Shown: positions 12,396-24,975 of the stretch, one piece after another | Layout: each line of letters opens with the position of its first letter | How positions within the stretch are numbered: the first letter of the stretch is position 1 | Source of the DNA: Membranipora membranacea | Taxonomy: Eukaryota; Bryozoa; Gymnolaemata; Cheilostomatida; Membraniporidae | Reading direction: 5' to 3' | NCBI GenBank assembly: GCA_914767715.1 | Contig: OU612074.1 | Coordinates: 7,269,501 to 7,333,500, forward strand | Length of the DNA: 64,000 nt | The notes under the pieces: generated by a model | What the model saw: the letters and a program-made list of their open reading frames with translations, nothing else | Told to the model about the DNA's origin: nothing | Database searches by the model: none | Made by a program: the position numbers and the translations under genes

Positions 12396-12689
12396 AGGAC
12401 ATGATGGTTTGATCATTGCTCTTATACCATGGCAGTTAGGCCTATGATTAGGTACACTGTGAACACAATAAACTTGGATGACACATGTAAATCTATTCTA
12501 TCCCTAGGAAACTTAGCCAACTATGCAACTTGAATACTTAAGAATACTGAGAATGGTGAAATTGCTTGGCATCCTGTAAGATTGTTGTGAGTTCCGCAGA
12601 GAATGGCTGCAATAAAATCTACTCCCTCACAAACAATTTTAGTAGAAAAATTTACAAGTAATGGTGGCATCAGATATGCTGGCACAAAT

Positions 12690-14480
12690 ACGTGTAAGAC
12701 AAAGAGAGAAGCAACTGATACTGGTAATGATCCGGAATATGTTGACTATCAGTTCATTTAAAACAACACAAAGCAAATGGATATACAAATGGATGCTCTG
12801 AAAGCAGAGAACAAGGCATTACACGACCGCGTAGTTATCATCGAAAACAGCTTAACCACATGAATAGCTGAGGCTGTTAGAAAAGAGCTGTCAAATTACT
12901 TTGATGGCTTGAGAGTGCCTCTTCCATCTGGTAGTCCGTTGCCATCAACAGAATCCAAGGAAGAAGTAATTACTAATACCCAAGGTAAGCTGTACTCAGC
13001 AGCAGCAACCGTCCATGCTCCGAAAGTACCTTCTCCTCAACCTGAACATCAATTCATGCGTACCACTCATTTTCACCAGCATTTTCACCAGAGTAATGTT
13101 TTAATTTACAACACACAGGATAAAGAGCCAATCACCAAAGATAGCATAAGGTCTACTGTAAATAGTGTACCGGGACCAACTTCGATAGCGCCTATTGACA
13201 AGTACACTCGGGAATCATCACCACCTAAGTACATGCTACAGCTGTAAAAGAATAATGCTGATGCGGAGCGGAAACGACATTAGAAAAGTAAACTCTCGAT
13301 ACCATGCTTAACACCAAAGTTTGTGCAACGAGAACCCCTGAAAAGCATGTTGGAATGTTTCTAATGTCCCTACCAGCTTCAGTAATATTACCATGCAGGG
13401 AAACAAGCAAAATATCAAAGTGACGCATGTAGTCACAATGTTTAAAAGGAATTCCTACACGTACAGTCAAGATAGTTTTCACCGATTAGCAATCTTTAGA
13501 AGAGTGTCTAGAAGATGGAGTAAAACTAAACAGCTACAGTTCAATATTGATTGTTGATGAGCCTCGTTCATGGTTGAAACCTCTAACCGCTTGACTACAT
13601 GTGCGAAGTGACAACATAAATAATAATAACATATGAGTATCAGTATAATATTAGTGTCAGAGTCTCCATATAATATCAGTACCTCAGTATCAGTATAAAA
13701 TCAGTGTCTGAGTATCAGTATAAAATCAGTGTCTGATAATCAGTATAATATCAGTATCCGAGTATCAGTATAATATCAGTGTCTCATTATCAGTATAATA
13801 TCAATGGCTGAGTATCAGTGTAATATCAGTGTTCGAGTATCAGTATAATATGAGTGTCTGAGTATCAGTATAATATCAGTGTCTCATTATCATTATAATA
13901 TCAGTGTCTGAGTATCAATATAATATCAGTATCCGAGTAGCCGATAATATCAGTGAATACAGACATCCAAGAATTTATTTCCACAACATGCGATCCCTCA
14001 ACTCAGATAAGTTTTAAGAACTAAAGCTACAATCTTCAAACTATGATTTCCTACTGCTTACTGAGTCCTGGCTATCTAACTAAGGCCAAAGAGATGCTAT
14101 ACAAGATAGCAGATTTCAACATTCAGTAAACCCATAGAGTAAACAGAAATGGAGTAGGAGTTGCCATTTATGCCAGAAATGAGTTTTCCTGCAAGTCCTT
14201 CAAATATACACTAATCAGCATGTATCTGCTTGCTGGTTGTTACATTGCCCTGCTAACTCTAATCAAAATTCAGTGATTATTGGAGTAGTGTATCATCATC
14301 AGAACCTATCCAAAAGTACAAAAGAAGAAACAATGGATCACTTAGTTTCAAGTATAGCCAAATTGCCAAACTGGCTACACACAGCACGTTTCATCAAAGA
14401 TTTTGATTTGGAAAGGTCAACGTGATCATATTTGAAGGGATTTGAAATCTATCTAATTTTTGGTCCAACCACATACATGT
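12690..14480 (+). mobile_element. Decayed LINE 5' region (ORF1-like and endonuclease)
   Basis: Plus-strand frames at ~12760-13245 encode a coiled-coil-like stretch followed by a Ser/Pro/His-rich region, as in LINE ORF1 proteins. From about 13970 to 14425 the frames read as an endonuclease domain: NMRSLNSDK, LLLTESWLS and a GVVYHHQN-type block, with stops and frameshifts between them. The RT part is absent. A minisatellite (13628-13960) is expanded between the two parts. This is a dead, 3'-truncated fragment that abuts the CUB relic of receptor E. Confidence 0.65.
13628..13960 (+). repeat. Minisatellite, ~27-bp unit
   Basis: About twelve imperfect copies of a unit resembling agtatcagtataatatcagtg followed by tctg, with small variants (tccgagt, tctcatt). 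Confidence 0.9.
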
Positions 14481-14499
14481 TCCTTGGAGTGTTGATGAT

Positions 14500-16215
14500 A
14501 ACGAAATTTCAATTTTTTATGGAACAGTGAAACTTTCCAATGACTGATACTCATTTCCCAGGATGCAGTTGTTGGTTTGGAGCGAGAGCTAAGTCATTTC
14601 AGGTAGAAATAATGGAAATAGGTAAATTCTTCTGCCAAACAAGCCAGGCCGTACAGCTGCTGATCCAGATAATGGACACTTGAGATCAGACCTTCAAGGT
14701 ACACACCTTCTTCCCTATTGAGATAAGCTTTTAACACTGAGTTTTTTCATAAATGTTTATTCAATTGTTTTGAAGATGAGAATTTTCTCTCTACAAGTGT
14801 GAGTAAAAGTCGAATATAAGCAATGGTAAAATTTACAACAACAAATCTTGAATGTTTGTACAATGAACTAAACCTCCAGGAAGAACAACTGCAGTCACAT
14901 GACCAATTGAGGTGTGTGCAGTTGGTTCAGAGTTGTCCTCTCAAAAACACACTAAATTGGAAACATAACTCCATGATAGCCCAAGTTCTTTTGTAGCAAT
15001 TAGGGGTGGGTTACACTGAATACACTGACTCACTAGAAAATAACCGCAATTCTGTGAATATGCTTAGTGATGAGGCTTGATGGCCATGGTGTTGACACCA
15101 AATATTCTCATAACTGATGGTTTATTTCACTAAACTGAGACATGGAACTATAGAGAAGATGCTCATTGACAGTTGAAATGCCATCCTTTGCAGATATACA
15201 ATGCTTAAACCTCAAAAATAATGCAGAGAAAAGTCATTAAAATGTTAATTTTTCACTCTATAAATCCTGGAATCTCTACGCAGAACCCATAATTGATCAA
15301 TCTAAAAACATGTGGCTATGGGCTATATTGCAAAGAACATATACCTTGCAGGTAAATACATTGAACATTCACATTTTGATTGAAAATGTGAATGTTCAAT
15401 GTATTTACCTGCAAGATGATGAAAAACTCATTAAAATCAGCATATACAAGCAAGATATGCTGAGGGATGTGTCATCTGACTCTAAATCATGGAATGTTGG
15501 ACAGGCAGTTGAAGGTATGAGTCCTGTTATCCCTCATAACCATGTTTCATCATAAACAATTACTCCTAGTGATTGCAATTTCATTTTTTACTGATCACTC
15601 TCTAATTTCAAGTGACCATTATTTATGCATGCACATCATTTTTCAATTTTTCGGAATTAGCCAATCAGCAGCCAGCTTAACTATGAGTTGTTCTTCCTGG
15701 AGGTTTAGTTCATTGGTTTGTAGAGCAGGGAATAAATTTGCTGCATCAAGCATCTGTGGGTAGAGCCTTTTGTGAGATGATGTGATGACGATGTATTGAA
15801 TCCTTTATTCAATATCATGAAAAAAGAAAACCAAAGCCTTTTAAAATTAAAAGTCAGTTTGGTCAGGTCCGCTAGAAATCTTCAGATCAATTCAAGATCA
15901 CTGTTATCACTACGGTGAGGGAGACATATGGGACATAATCAGACTATTGGTAAAGTGATGATTTTGCCGACCTCTGCAAAGTTACATCAGAAGCTACACT
16001 GGAACCTTGGAAAGTGCATATCGTCCTCTCTAACAAAAAACCTTAAGGTAAGAAGACATGTTTTTTTTCAACCTTAACCCATATTGGCTAGTTTCACACA
16101 GTACCTTCGTATCAGCTGAGAGTGAACAATCTTGGTCTGGCAGAGTTCAGAATCAATCTCATTTATTGCCAACATACTCAACAGAAATATCCGTCTCAGA
16201 TCTCTCAGCACAGTA
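14500..16215 (-). pseudogene. Receptor E: relic of a CUB receptor paralogue
   Basis: Two remnants of the receptor family remain. At 14736 downward an acceptor is followed by a second-CUB exon: phase-1 start, then GVYLEGLISSVHY. A frameshift moves the frame to RIYLFPLFLP, then another restores LALAPNQQLHPGKWVSVIG, which lines up with the FTLFSPNSLLTPGQ segment of receptor A. At 16215-16110 the 3' part of exon 1 is visible (NIYC... then MRLILNSARP...FTLS), again with a frameshift. No CCP or TM exon is seen; a LINE fragment occupies the expected place. It is non-functional. Confidence 0.7.
15345..15415. repeat. Perfect hairpin with 33-bp arms
   Basis: The arm at 15345-15377 (cttgcaggtaaatacattga...) is the exact reverse complement of 15383-15415, with a 5-nt loop. 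It lies inside the intron space of relic receptor E. A transcript across it would fold into a long hairpin. Confidence 0.9.
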
Positions 16216-17070
16216 TATGTTGCTCTTTAGAGCGGATGAAAGTTCATTTGTTGAAATGAGAATTAAATGCAAGCTTTTGCTCGAAAAAGGAAATTTTTAG
16301 TGAGATTATTCGTCTTTTTGTCTAAGTAAAGACAAAACTTAAACTTTCTTAAATCATATTCTTTATTTAACTGTCATTCATATTCCTATTGGCTGGGGGA
16401 TGAAAGTATGTATATAATTAGGGAGAATAAAAGGGCATATCTGTTGAATCTCATGAAGCTTAATTTATTTGTTACCATGATAAGATAAATGATGTTTTTT
16501 TATATATTTTCCCTGCATATACGGGCTTTTATTATTTTTATGAATTCGAGACAGAAATAAATAAATGAAATATTGACTGAGACAGAAAAAAATACATTGA
16601 GAGTTAAATGGATGGAATTAAACTAGCAGATGTTCCAAATTGCGAAAAAACTATGCATGAGTGACTGTTGTTGTTTCAAGATATCCTGAAGCAACAGTAA
16701 CTAGAATCATTTTATGAAATACTGCATGGAATTTAGATAAAGTCTACATATTTCAAATGAATCAAGCAATATTGAAATACTATTATTTCTGTCACATCCA
16801 ACATTCAGCATACACAAAAAAAAAGAAATTCCAGGTTGATGACAAGAAACAAGCCTGTAGCGCTATACATCAAATATGCAGATAATGGCCAAATATGACC
16901 AATTTCAACAGGCTGAACTTGAATCTGAAGACATATCGAAATCAATATTTTGACACAAGGAGGCAGCATAAGAGATGGTGTTCTGTTTTTTCTTATTGTT
17001 TCTTCCCTTTGTATTGATTCCAGTGATTAATTTTGAGCTGATAAGCTTGGTTTCTGAAGGGTGATCAATC
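16216..17070. other. Downstream flank of receptor A
   Basis: This is the 3' side of receptor A on the minus strand. AATAAA-like signals on the minus strand occur (for example tttattt near 16362-16370). An open alternative frame for the A tail covers 16905-17099 (see findings). Nothing else is recognised. Confidence 0.35.
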
Positions 17071-19032
17071 TTATGATTTTTCACTCTCACGACTGGCACT
17101 CATCTTCGTCTTAGTTATGAATATTACAGCAGCAACTATCTCAACAACTACTACAACCACAAGCACAGCAATCACCACTGTTTTGCTTTTACCATTTGCA
17201 TCTGAAAATAAAACCCACCGGTGATTCAAGTTTGAGTTTGTATTAGGCTTGCAAAACTAAAATATTCTCGGTTAAGTATGGTCCCATTTGTTTCATTTAG
17301 ACAATACTAACTGACCTATCTGACACTTTATGTCTTTTACATCGCTCCAGTCTGCTGTGACTAGCTCACTGGACCCATCTCCAGTCTGCTGCCGGTTAAG
17401 AGAGCAGATTACTGTGTTGTTCACAGGATTTACAAGTTCATAGTCATCATTACATTTGTATGTTACATTTACATATCCTGGTAGGGCTACACTATGCTCA
17501 GCTGATTGGTGGAGGGTGTAAGATGCGTCAGCTACGGTAGGGATTGCTTTGAAATCACATTTGACGGCTAAAATATAAATTAAAAGAAAGTCAAAAACTC
17601 CTAAATTGGAGAGCCAGGTGCAGAGAGTATTAGTTTGATGAATCAATGAACACAACGGATAATGATTTATAACGATTGATGACTTTGTGTACATATGAGC
17701 GCTGCAAATAGTGTTCAGCACATCAGGACATTATCTCAAGGGAATTTACGATACCGATTGATTTTGTGAATTTCATATCAATGAGGTTGTTAATACTGGA
17801 TAATGGAAAATCAGTACAGTCAGGTGTAAAATGTGTTGGTTAATGGTCAGATGATGATGACTTGTGTCTATGGTTAATAATAGGCTGGGGTGGGCTTATA
17901 CTCTCTCGGCTAGAACAGACTTTTGAGAGAACGATTAGGTAGCAGGTATGGTATTATGATGGTATAAGTGTGCTACTCACCTTGAAACATCAATAAGTAA
18001 ATAGGTCCATCTCCTATACGATGCTCTAGAAAGGCTTCCACCCTAACCACAAGGTTGCCATGGTCTCGCTTGACACTTTTTGGTAGAACCTGTTCATGTG
18101 TGAATCGTCCTTCTAGTTTTCGGCCTGATGGCTCGGCCCCAAAGACAAATACTACTTGTCCAGGGGTTAGAAGCGAATTCGGAGAAAACAAGGTGAAGGT
18201 CAAAAAAATATCTTGAGGAAGGAAAATGTATATCTGATTGCGCCCATACTCATCATACAGTGGTGTGGCCGGATAGCTGACACTTGAGATGACACCTTCG
18301 AGGTAAATAAGTCCAACATGGTAAGCATTAACAGCAGCAACAAACACTGAAATGTGGGAAGAAATCGTTAAGGACATTAAAGTACCTGAGCTTTCACGTA
18401 TGGAATATCTTGCCCCAGCCGAATGCTGCGGTACAATGGTATCCTGTACTACATATTGTCATGAAGATCACATACCGATCGATAAAAAATCACCCAAAAC
18501 TTTTGTAGGTAAAGAATTGAGATATTATTGAATGGTCATCAATTATGGTAGTTGGCAGTTGGTTTGCAATAAATTTTACCATATCAAATAATATATTATA
18601 AATGATATGATATCATTTGATTGATTGTAAAATGTGTTTATGGTTACCTTTGTAGTAGCTGAGCGTGAACGTTCCTGGCCCAGCATTGTTCATTACAAAT
18701 CTTATTTCATCACCAGCTAACTCGACAAGAGTATCCGTCACGGATTCATTTACACAGTATTGCTTGTTGTTGATGGTTAGTTTTGCTGTATCTCTACAGC
18801 TGTTATGCATACTGACACCAGTAATGCTGAATTGACCCGTTTCATTTTTGCTCAGCAGAGTGAAGTTTGTAAGAGTGATATCACACTTATCACTGAACTC
18901 AATAGAGCCGCTGAGTCCAGCTTGTTCTGTTTTTGTCCCTTTACAGAGATGATGAGTAGGTGTTGAAACTTGACATACTGTTAAACTAGTTTTTAGAGTC
19001 AGTATTATCAGCAGAAACTTGTAGTACTTCAT
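17071..19032 (-). CDS. Receptor A: signal peptide-CUB-CUB-CCP-TM protein, short tail
   Basis: Four coding exons joined by phase-1 introns give 377 aa: 19032-18648, 18346-17981, 17567-17316 and 17201-17071. Exon 1 encodes a signal peptide (MKYYKFLLIILTLKTSLTVC) and a CUB-like domain (about residues 25-128) with four spaced cysteines and a FTLSYYK end. Exon 2 is a cysteine-poor CUB-like domain (YLEGVISSVSYP, FLTFTLFSP). Exon 3 is a CCP module with four cysteines and a Trp (ADWS) before the last. Exon 4 gives an extracellular KSK, a Val-rich membrane helix with a glutamate at residue 355, and a 14-residue tail. A tttgcag acceptor at ~19050 just upstream of the ATG suggests a 5'UTR intron. It is likely a type I surface receptor. 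Function is unknown; immune or allorecognition is inference. Confidence 0.85.
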
Positions 19033-19349
19033 TATGACTACCAGGTGTATCTGCAAATTAAATTTAACAGTGATTAGAGCAGGGAGAATGGGAGGGAGAG
19101 GAGCCTTAGCTCGTAGGCCACGCCTCTTTGTAAAACATGATCTTACTTTCGTTTTAGAGTTGTGCCCTCCATTCTTCCTGATAAGATTAAGCTCTTAGTT
19201 TGCGGAGATCAAAATGAGTATTTATCCAATTGTAAGTGATTGGAGTAAGGCAATAATTTGTTGCAATCATAGCTTTTATGCAATAATACAACAATACGCT
19301 GAAATAAGATAATATGCTATCACGAGGTTCTATCTTACATGTATACGGC

Positions 19350-19690
19350 CTCGTATGACATATGGAAGCGTAGCCTGGTTCTGCATGATGACCGACCAAC
19401 AGAAGAAACGAGTAATCCAGCTGGAAAAACTCTCACTGAAAATTATAGCCCCAGGCTGTGACGAGTATAGTGAAAGGATAGCCCTGCTAAACATCATACC
19501 ACTAGACGAATATTGACTCTATGTGCCATCAACACATCGACAAGATCAAGACACCTGGGCACTGCCTGCATCATTTACTACCTCAACCGAGTGCTCGCAC
19601 ACCTAGTAGACATACAACGCGCCTCAACACCAGCTCACGAACTGAATTGAGAGGCAACACTTTACTCATGTGTTACAGCAATGCCGGATG
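19350..19690 (+). mobile_element. LINE C-terminal fragment
   Basis: The plus-strand frame from about 19350 reads TYGSVAWF...QQKKRVIQLEKLSLKII and continues to LNIIPLDEY. This is the usual region after the RT core in LINE ORF2 proteins (Leu/Arg-rich helix, then PL-x-x-x). Frames change after ~19510. It is a 5'-truncated dead copy upstream of receptor A. Confidence 0.5.
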
Positions 19691-19699
19691 TGTAAATCA

Positions 19700-20110
19700 T
19701 AAAGTCTAAGGATTAATTTTTTTCTGTTTTTTATTTTCATGCCCAGGATGCCTTCCTTACTTATATTGTGATGAAACCTCTAAAGGTCGCCTCTAATTTT
19801 TAGAAGATGATCATTGGTTCAGTAATAAAGATTATATATATATATATTATCTGGTTCGGTGGGCAGTTTACCAACACCGAGTTTTCATCCGTAGCCTCAA
19901 TCGGACTCCCTCATTCACTGTGCAACCGAATTAGATAATTTGAGTATGAAATATACTTGCATGGTGAGGTGCCGTCGTTCCCATCAACGGAAGCAATTTA
20001 CAATGCCATTCGTGCAAATAATCATGTCTAGGACTAATCGCTGCTCACAATTTCTGATTTAATGGTTACTTTTCTTCTCTAGTCGTTTTTAAAATTTTCT
20101 CCGACATTGT
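19700..20110. other. Intergenic sequence with a short AT dinucleotide run
   Basis: Holds an (AT)n microsatellite near 19836-19851. Nothing else is recognised. Confidence 0.4.
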
Positions 20111-20155
20111 GCTTTTGCGTTGAATGATGAGGTGAAGCAAAAAACAATCAATTTC
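20110..20155 (-). promoter_or_regulatory. Conserved upstream block of receptor A
   Basis: The motif gatgaggtgaagcaaaaaac, preceded by gacattgtg, sits ~1.1 kb upstream of the A start codon. It closely matches a block ~1.0 kb upstream of receptor B (34372-34425), which reads gcatgaggtgaagcaacaaa and is also preceded by gacattgtg. It could belong to the 5'UTR exon or promoter implied by the acceptor next to the ATG. Confidence 0.4.
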
Positions 20156-21202
20156 TTTATTAAGACCAATAATTATCTCCGTTTTCAATTATCTTGTTTG
20201 GGACTATCTGTAGATAAAATGTCCAATATATAACGCAGGGCAATGATTTAGGGAAGAGATTCTGCAGGTATGAAAACATTTCTGATATCCAATTAGATAG
20301 CCTCACACAACCAAACAAATCAGCTGGTTGCATAGAATAATGCAAGTTTTTTTTTATTTTCTTTTTTTTTCATCAATTTATTGGTGTCTCTATCATTTTT
20401 CAAGAAAACACTTTCAAAAGTGCAATTGAATAGGAAACAAAAGAAAGTTGACTCATGTTTTTGAAATTCATAAAATACATGATATAAAATTTACATCAGT
20501 TATCATTAGTTATATTATTCCAATAGTGAAAATAAAAAAACTCACAAGTTTTTTCGTCAAAAAATTGTGAAACATTGAGCTGTAAAAGATCAATATTAAT
20601 CACAGCAGAAAAAACGTTGATTCAGTCACAATTAGGGCATATGGAGAACATATCAATGATGCCCTGCCTGGTGAGCAGACTGGTTGTCTTCCATGGCGCC
20701 GTCCCCAACAGAGACAGCATCTTGGAGATCACGGTCCAGTGGTGGGGAACCGCCCATGGTTACTGGTCCGACATAAATTCCGCATTGTCCCCTAGAGTCT
20801 GCCTTTCCACCACTGAGAGTTTGCGGTGGCCTATTGTCAGCGTCAAGTGCTATTGCAAGTGTGTTGTCTATCATAACACAATTAACAAGTAGCCGCCTTA
20901 TAAATGGCTGGCAGCCTATTTGAATGTCTCTAAAACGGCCAGGTCTGCCATCGTTTCCACACCAAAGGCATCTGTCGCCAACAAGCAAACTCTTAAGAAA
21001 AAAGGCATAATTTTCTCCACTGCCTGCTTGTGAGCCCATCTAAGTCCAAAAATGGTCTTCTCCATGTTTAATCCTGTAATCAGAAAATTAGAAACACTTG
21101 CATTTTAACCAGATTTACAAACAAAATTCAAAAATAATCCTATGAAATAAATGTCCTCCTTAATTATTCCATTAATATGTAGCAGGAATTGGGAAGAATG
21201 TT
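20156..21202. other. Intergenic sequence with an unassigned GC-richer patch
   Basis: The stretch 20640-21050 is less AT-rich and open in frames on both strands (plus 20575-20892; minus 21039-20653). It has no motif I know, and the overlap of both frames suggests composition rather than a gene. It may be a fragment of an unrecognised element. Confidence 0.3.
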
Positions 21203-23650
21203 GAACCCGCAAACGTCGCAAACGTCAAAACGTTGCAATCTAGCGTTCCACTAACGTCGCAATCCCAAAAACGCCGCAGCAAAGAGTTTTTATAACGTCG
21301 CAAACCCACAAAGGTCGCAATTTTTTAAACGTCGCAAATACTCGAACCCACTAACGTCGCAAATGTCGCAACTTAATAGAAATGCCGAGTTGTCTTCTCA
21401 TTTGATGCAAATTGGTGATTATAATTTCCTGAAGGTATTAGGTAAGCATACAGACTGCAAAACACTGTGGGGATTTACAATATTGAGAACATTGTGCCAA
21501 TTCCTAAAAGAGAAAAATTTTACACTTCCTAGAATCATGATAGAAATTATTACCTCAGTATTTATTACTGCTGTCAAATATTGGATGCTTATCAAGAAAC
21601 AACTGAGAATGATATCAGCAAACATGCCAAGCTCGAAGTATTTCGTCATGTTTGATATAGGCTATGCTCAAAGTTGTTAAGATGTAATACACTGCTTGCT
21701 ATAGTTGAACTACTAGAAACTGAATACAGAGTTTTTACATTATTCCCAAGATGTAATTTCATGGGTTTCACATAGCCTTCATAATAATAAAACCTAAACA
21801 GGATACCATAAGGATCATTAGCATATAATAGATGAAGATTTTACGATAAAGAGTTGCGTTATAGCGATGGTGCTTTCATCACTCAGCAATCCACAGGGCT
21901 CGAGGGGAGTAGGCAATGAGAAGATCTGCAGTAGCCATAGCCTACTTATTATCCATAGCGATAGATAACCCTAACATGATGGTCGGCCAGCGCCAATGTC
22001 ACATATATATTTATGTATGCCTGCATGTATGCTTGTGAGAAGCCTTGAAATATGCTGTCAAAACTTGAGGCAACATAGTGGCCCTGGTAAAAATTTTGAC
22101 AGCTTGAAAATTTCTTACAATCATCAAGTATAATTTAATGTTGGTTTTGCTGATTCTCAACCACAGCAAATGAGACTACTTTGGTATCTTACGATATTCT
22201 ACGTAAGTACTTAATTTGACTTATCACTGATTCAAGTTCTATGCAGTAGTGAATTATTACTTTATGCCTGAACTAAGCCGCCATTAAATATCACAGGTTA
22301 CCCGACCAAATCCCTGGTTTGATCCCAAAACACCATGATGTTTTGTTTAGGGGGTCGTTAGTTGGCCGCTCTTTATTTTACTGCCAAGTAAGGTTAGTGC
22401 TGGGGGGGGGTGGGGGTGGCAATCTGGTTATTGATTACTGGATACACATCTTAGATACTATATGCGATTTAACATAGCCTCAAATTAACGATTGACTAAA
22501 GGGTTTGCGATGACATCAATGTGTGCATAATGGCTCAGTGAGTTGCCGAACAACCTTTTGAACAAAATTATCTATATAATTGACAGGTTCTAACAGAATT
22601 TCACAGGGCATCTGCTTGTGGGCCGAGAAACATAAAAAACCACTCAGAGAGGATGCTTCACAATAAACACATTCAGGGCTGTCAGATAGGTTAATTACGT
22701 TGGGTTAGGTTAGGCTAGGTATGATTCATGCACATATTTTAATGATCAAAGTTCATTTATGTTGAACCAGGGAGAATGGTTATTCTATTTTATTTTGTGA
22801 CAGAACAACTCCCACTTATGAAAATGGTTTCCTCATCCGAGCATCATCATCGATTGGTTCAATGTTTCATGGTACATGTGACAAATCGATATATGGGATT
22901 GTCTTCATCATCATTTCTCCAGCATCTCTCCAGCAGATTTACTTTTTCCCGTGGGTAGAGGCGAGACATTTTGGTGACCATATCGTGATCCAGGCACTTG
23001 TAAAAATGCTGCGTTTTAAGAGATGGTCGATGGTACAGCGTTTGGTTAGTCTTGTTGGCAAAGAGGAATGAGTGGTTTGTAGTCAGAGATACATTTTGGA
23101 AAACAAATTGATGTCATACCTTTAGTGTACATATCTTCAAAGCTCTTTGCATTCAGTCAAACTGTGTCAAAATCCCCTCGAATACCTCAATAATTGGCTC
23201 AATCAAAAAATTACGGTATATTACAGATTGGTATGTCAATATCTGTGCTAGATCCCTTTTATGACAGCAGTACTGGATTAACGTAACAATAAATGACTCT
23301 AGGAAGTGAAAAAGAGTGATTCAAATGACATGAAAAATACTCAACAATCATCCTTGCACAATTCATAGCATTCAATTTTAACTACCTACAGTGTTTTGCA
23401 GTCTGTATGCTTCTATCTACTATTTTCAGGAAATTATAATCACCGATTCGCATCAAATGAGAAAGTTGCGACATTTGCGACCTTAGTGGGTTCGAGCATA
23501 TGAGACGTTTAAAAAATTGCGACGCTTGTGGGTTTGCGACGTTATAAAAACCCTTTGTTGCGACGCTTTTGGGATTGCGGCGTTAGTGGAACGCTAGATT
23601 GCGACATTTTGACATTTGCGACGTTTTGACATTTGCGACGTTTGGGGTTC
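21203..23650. mobile_element. Large foldback element, ~2.45 kb, ~270-bp inverted arms
   Basis: The left arm 21203-~21480 and right arm ~23385-23650 are reverse complements along their length. The outer ~150 bp of each arm is built from repeats of a cgtcgcaaa-type motif (aacgtcgcaaacccacaaag and similar). The interior (~1.9 kb) has small frames only, with no recognisable transposase. The arms keep high identity. I could not find a clear target duplication. It resembles Foldback-type elements with internally repetitive ends, or a large MITE. Confidence 0.85.
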
Positions 23651-24538
23651 ATCAAGGAAAAATTTGGCAAAATCGAGGAGGTATTTTCACGCTTGAGGAT
23701 TTGTGATTTTAATTTGAAAATCTCTAAAGCGGAATTCTGGGAAGCGAATCTAACTCATTTTGGCCATATTATAATTTCAGAAAATACTATCAAACCCTGT
23801 GAAAAGTAATGTTAAGAAGCTGAGGAGTTACCCAAAACCAAAATCATTGAAATAAATGGGACTTTTGAATCATTACCTTAGGCATTGTGCAGGTTTTGCT
23901 CATTTATTTAACCCCTTTACTCCACTAAATAAAACAACAGTTATCTGTAAAAGGAATTTTCGATGGACTGAGAAGCTGAAAAACTCAAACAATTTTTGTA
24001 ACTATAACAACTTACCCGGTATTCGGGTTTCTGCTGCCGGGATCTGATGAATCGCCATATACTCTTGTAACTGACGCCTGCAAAACAGGATAACGGCAGC
24101 TTTATCTCAAATGCCAGACTGAGTGGAAAGCCATTATCTTTTTACAGCCGTGCACTGTCTGCAAGTGAATCGAACTTACATTAAAATGAACAAGAATAAG
24201 TTGCCATCGGTTTAGCCATCATTCATTTTTGACAGTTTCTAATTGCTCATAAATTCATATTATTCACTGATAATACAGGTTGCGAGGAGATGTTGAAAAA
24301 AACTGATTTATTGGACAAATTAAGGCTTGAGCACTTGTGGTTGGATATGGAATTCACAATGCCTGATAGACCAGGCAAACTCAATCATGTTTACGGTTGA
24401 TCTAGGGTATACAACAAGTAACCCTGATTCCCAAAATTTTGGGACCAGATGATATTAAATTAGCATAACAGAAGGACAAACAAAAATTTCAGATGTATTA
24501 TTTAGAAAAAGACCCAGTTACTGTGGTCATTAAAGAAG
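23651..24538. other. Intergenic sequence, nothing assigned
   Basis: Only short frames are present. No repeat boundary or domain is recognised. Confidence 0.35.
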
Positions 24539-24546
24539 CTCTAAGG

Positions 24547-24868
24547 CAGGGGTACCCAACCTTTTCATTAAGGGGGCCACATCCACATATTGCAATGTCC
24601 CTGGGGGCCGCAACATCACCATAACTCAAACATTCATATATATGTGCGCTGTATTTTCATCTATGCGGTTGGGAACTTATTCATTACAGCTCACTCAAAT
24701 GCAATGGTTTGGGAATTTTAAAATACTGTGACTAGATGTAGAGCGTTCCTTATTATTGTACAAATGAGGAATGTAATAAATTTAGGGGTGAAAATTGTTT
24801 TCATGACTACGCGATTGTCTCAAACAGGTTGGGTCGGAGGCCCCAAGGTCACTGGTCGCGCAGCCTTG
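24547..24868 (+). mobile_element. hAT-like MITE with 8-bp target duplication
   Basis: The element starts caggggtacccaaccttttc and ends ...cgcgcagccttg. The ends form an imperfect ~15-bp inverted repeat of the CAGGGGT type known from hAT elements. The 8-bp sequence ctctaagg is repeated exactly on both sides (24539-24546 and 24869-24876). It is 322 bp long and non-coding. Confidence 0.88.
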
Positions 24869-24975
24869 CTCTAAGGCATTACATGATGCTATATTTCCAT
24901 ACCTCAAATAAAGAGGATGCATTTTGGCGGTATTAAAATAGCTCAAAATCTTCTAACTGTGTGCTGGTGGCCTGA

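Noticed and set aside
13225-13482. 85-codon minus frame
   Set aside because: It is antisense to the plus-strand LINE fragment and starts without a proper context.
20653-21039. 128-codon minus frame and overlapping plus frame
   Set aside because: Both strands are open, there are no motifs or splice context, and local composition explains it. Left unassigned.
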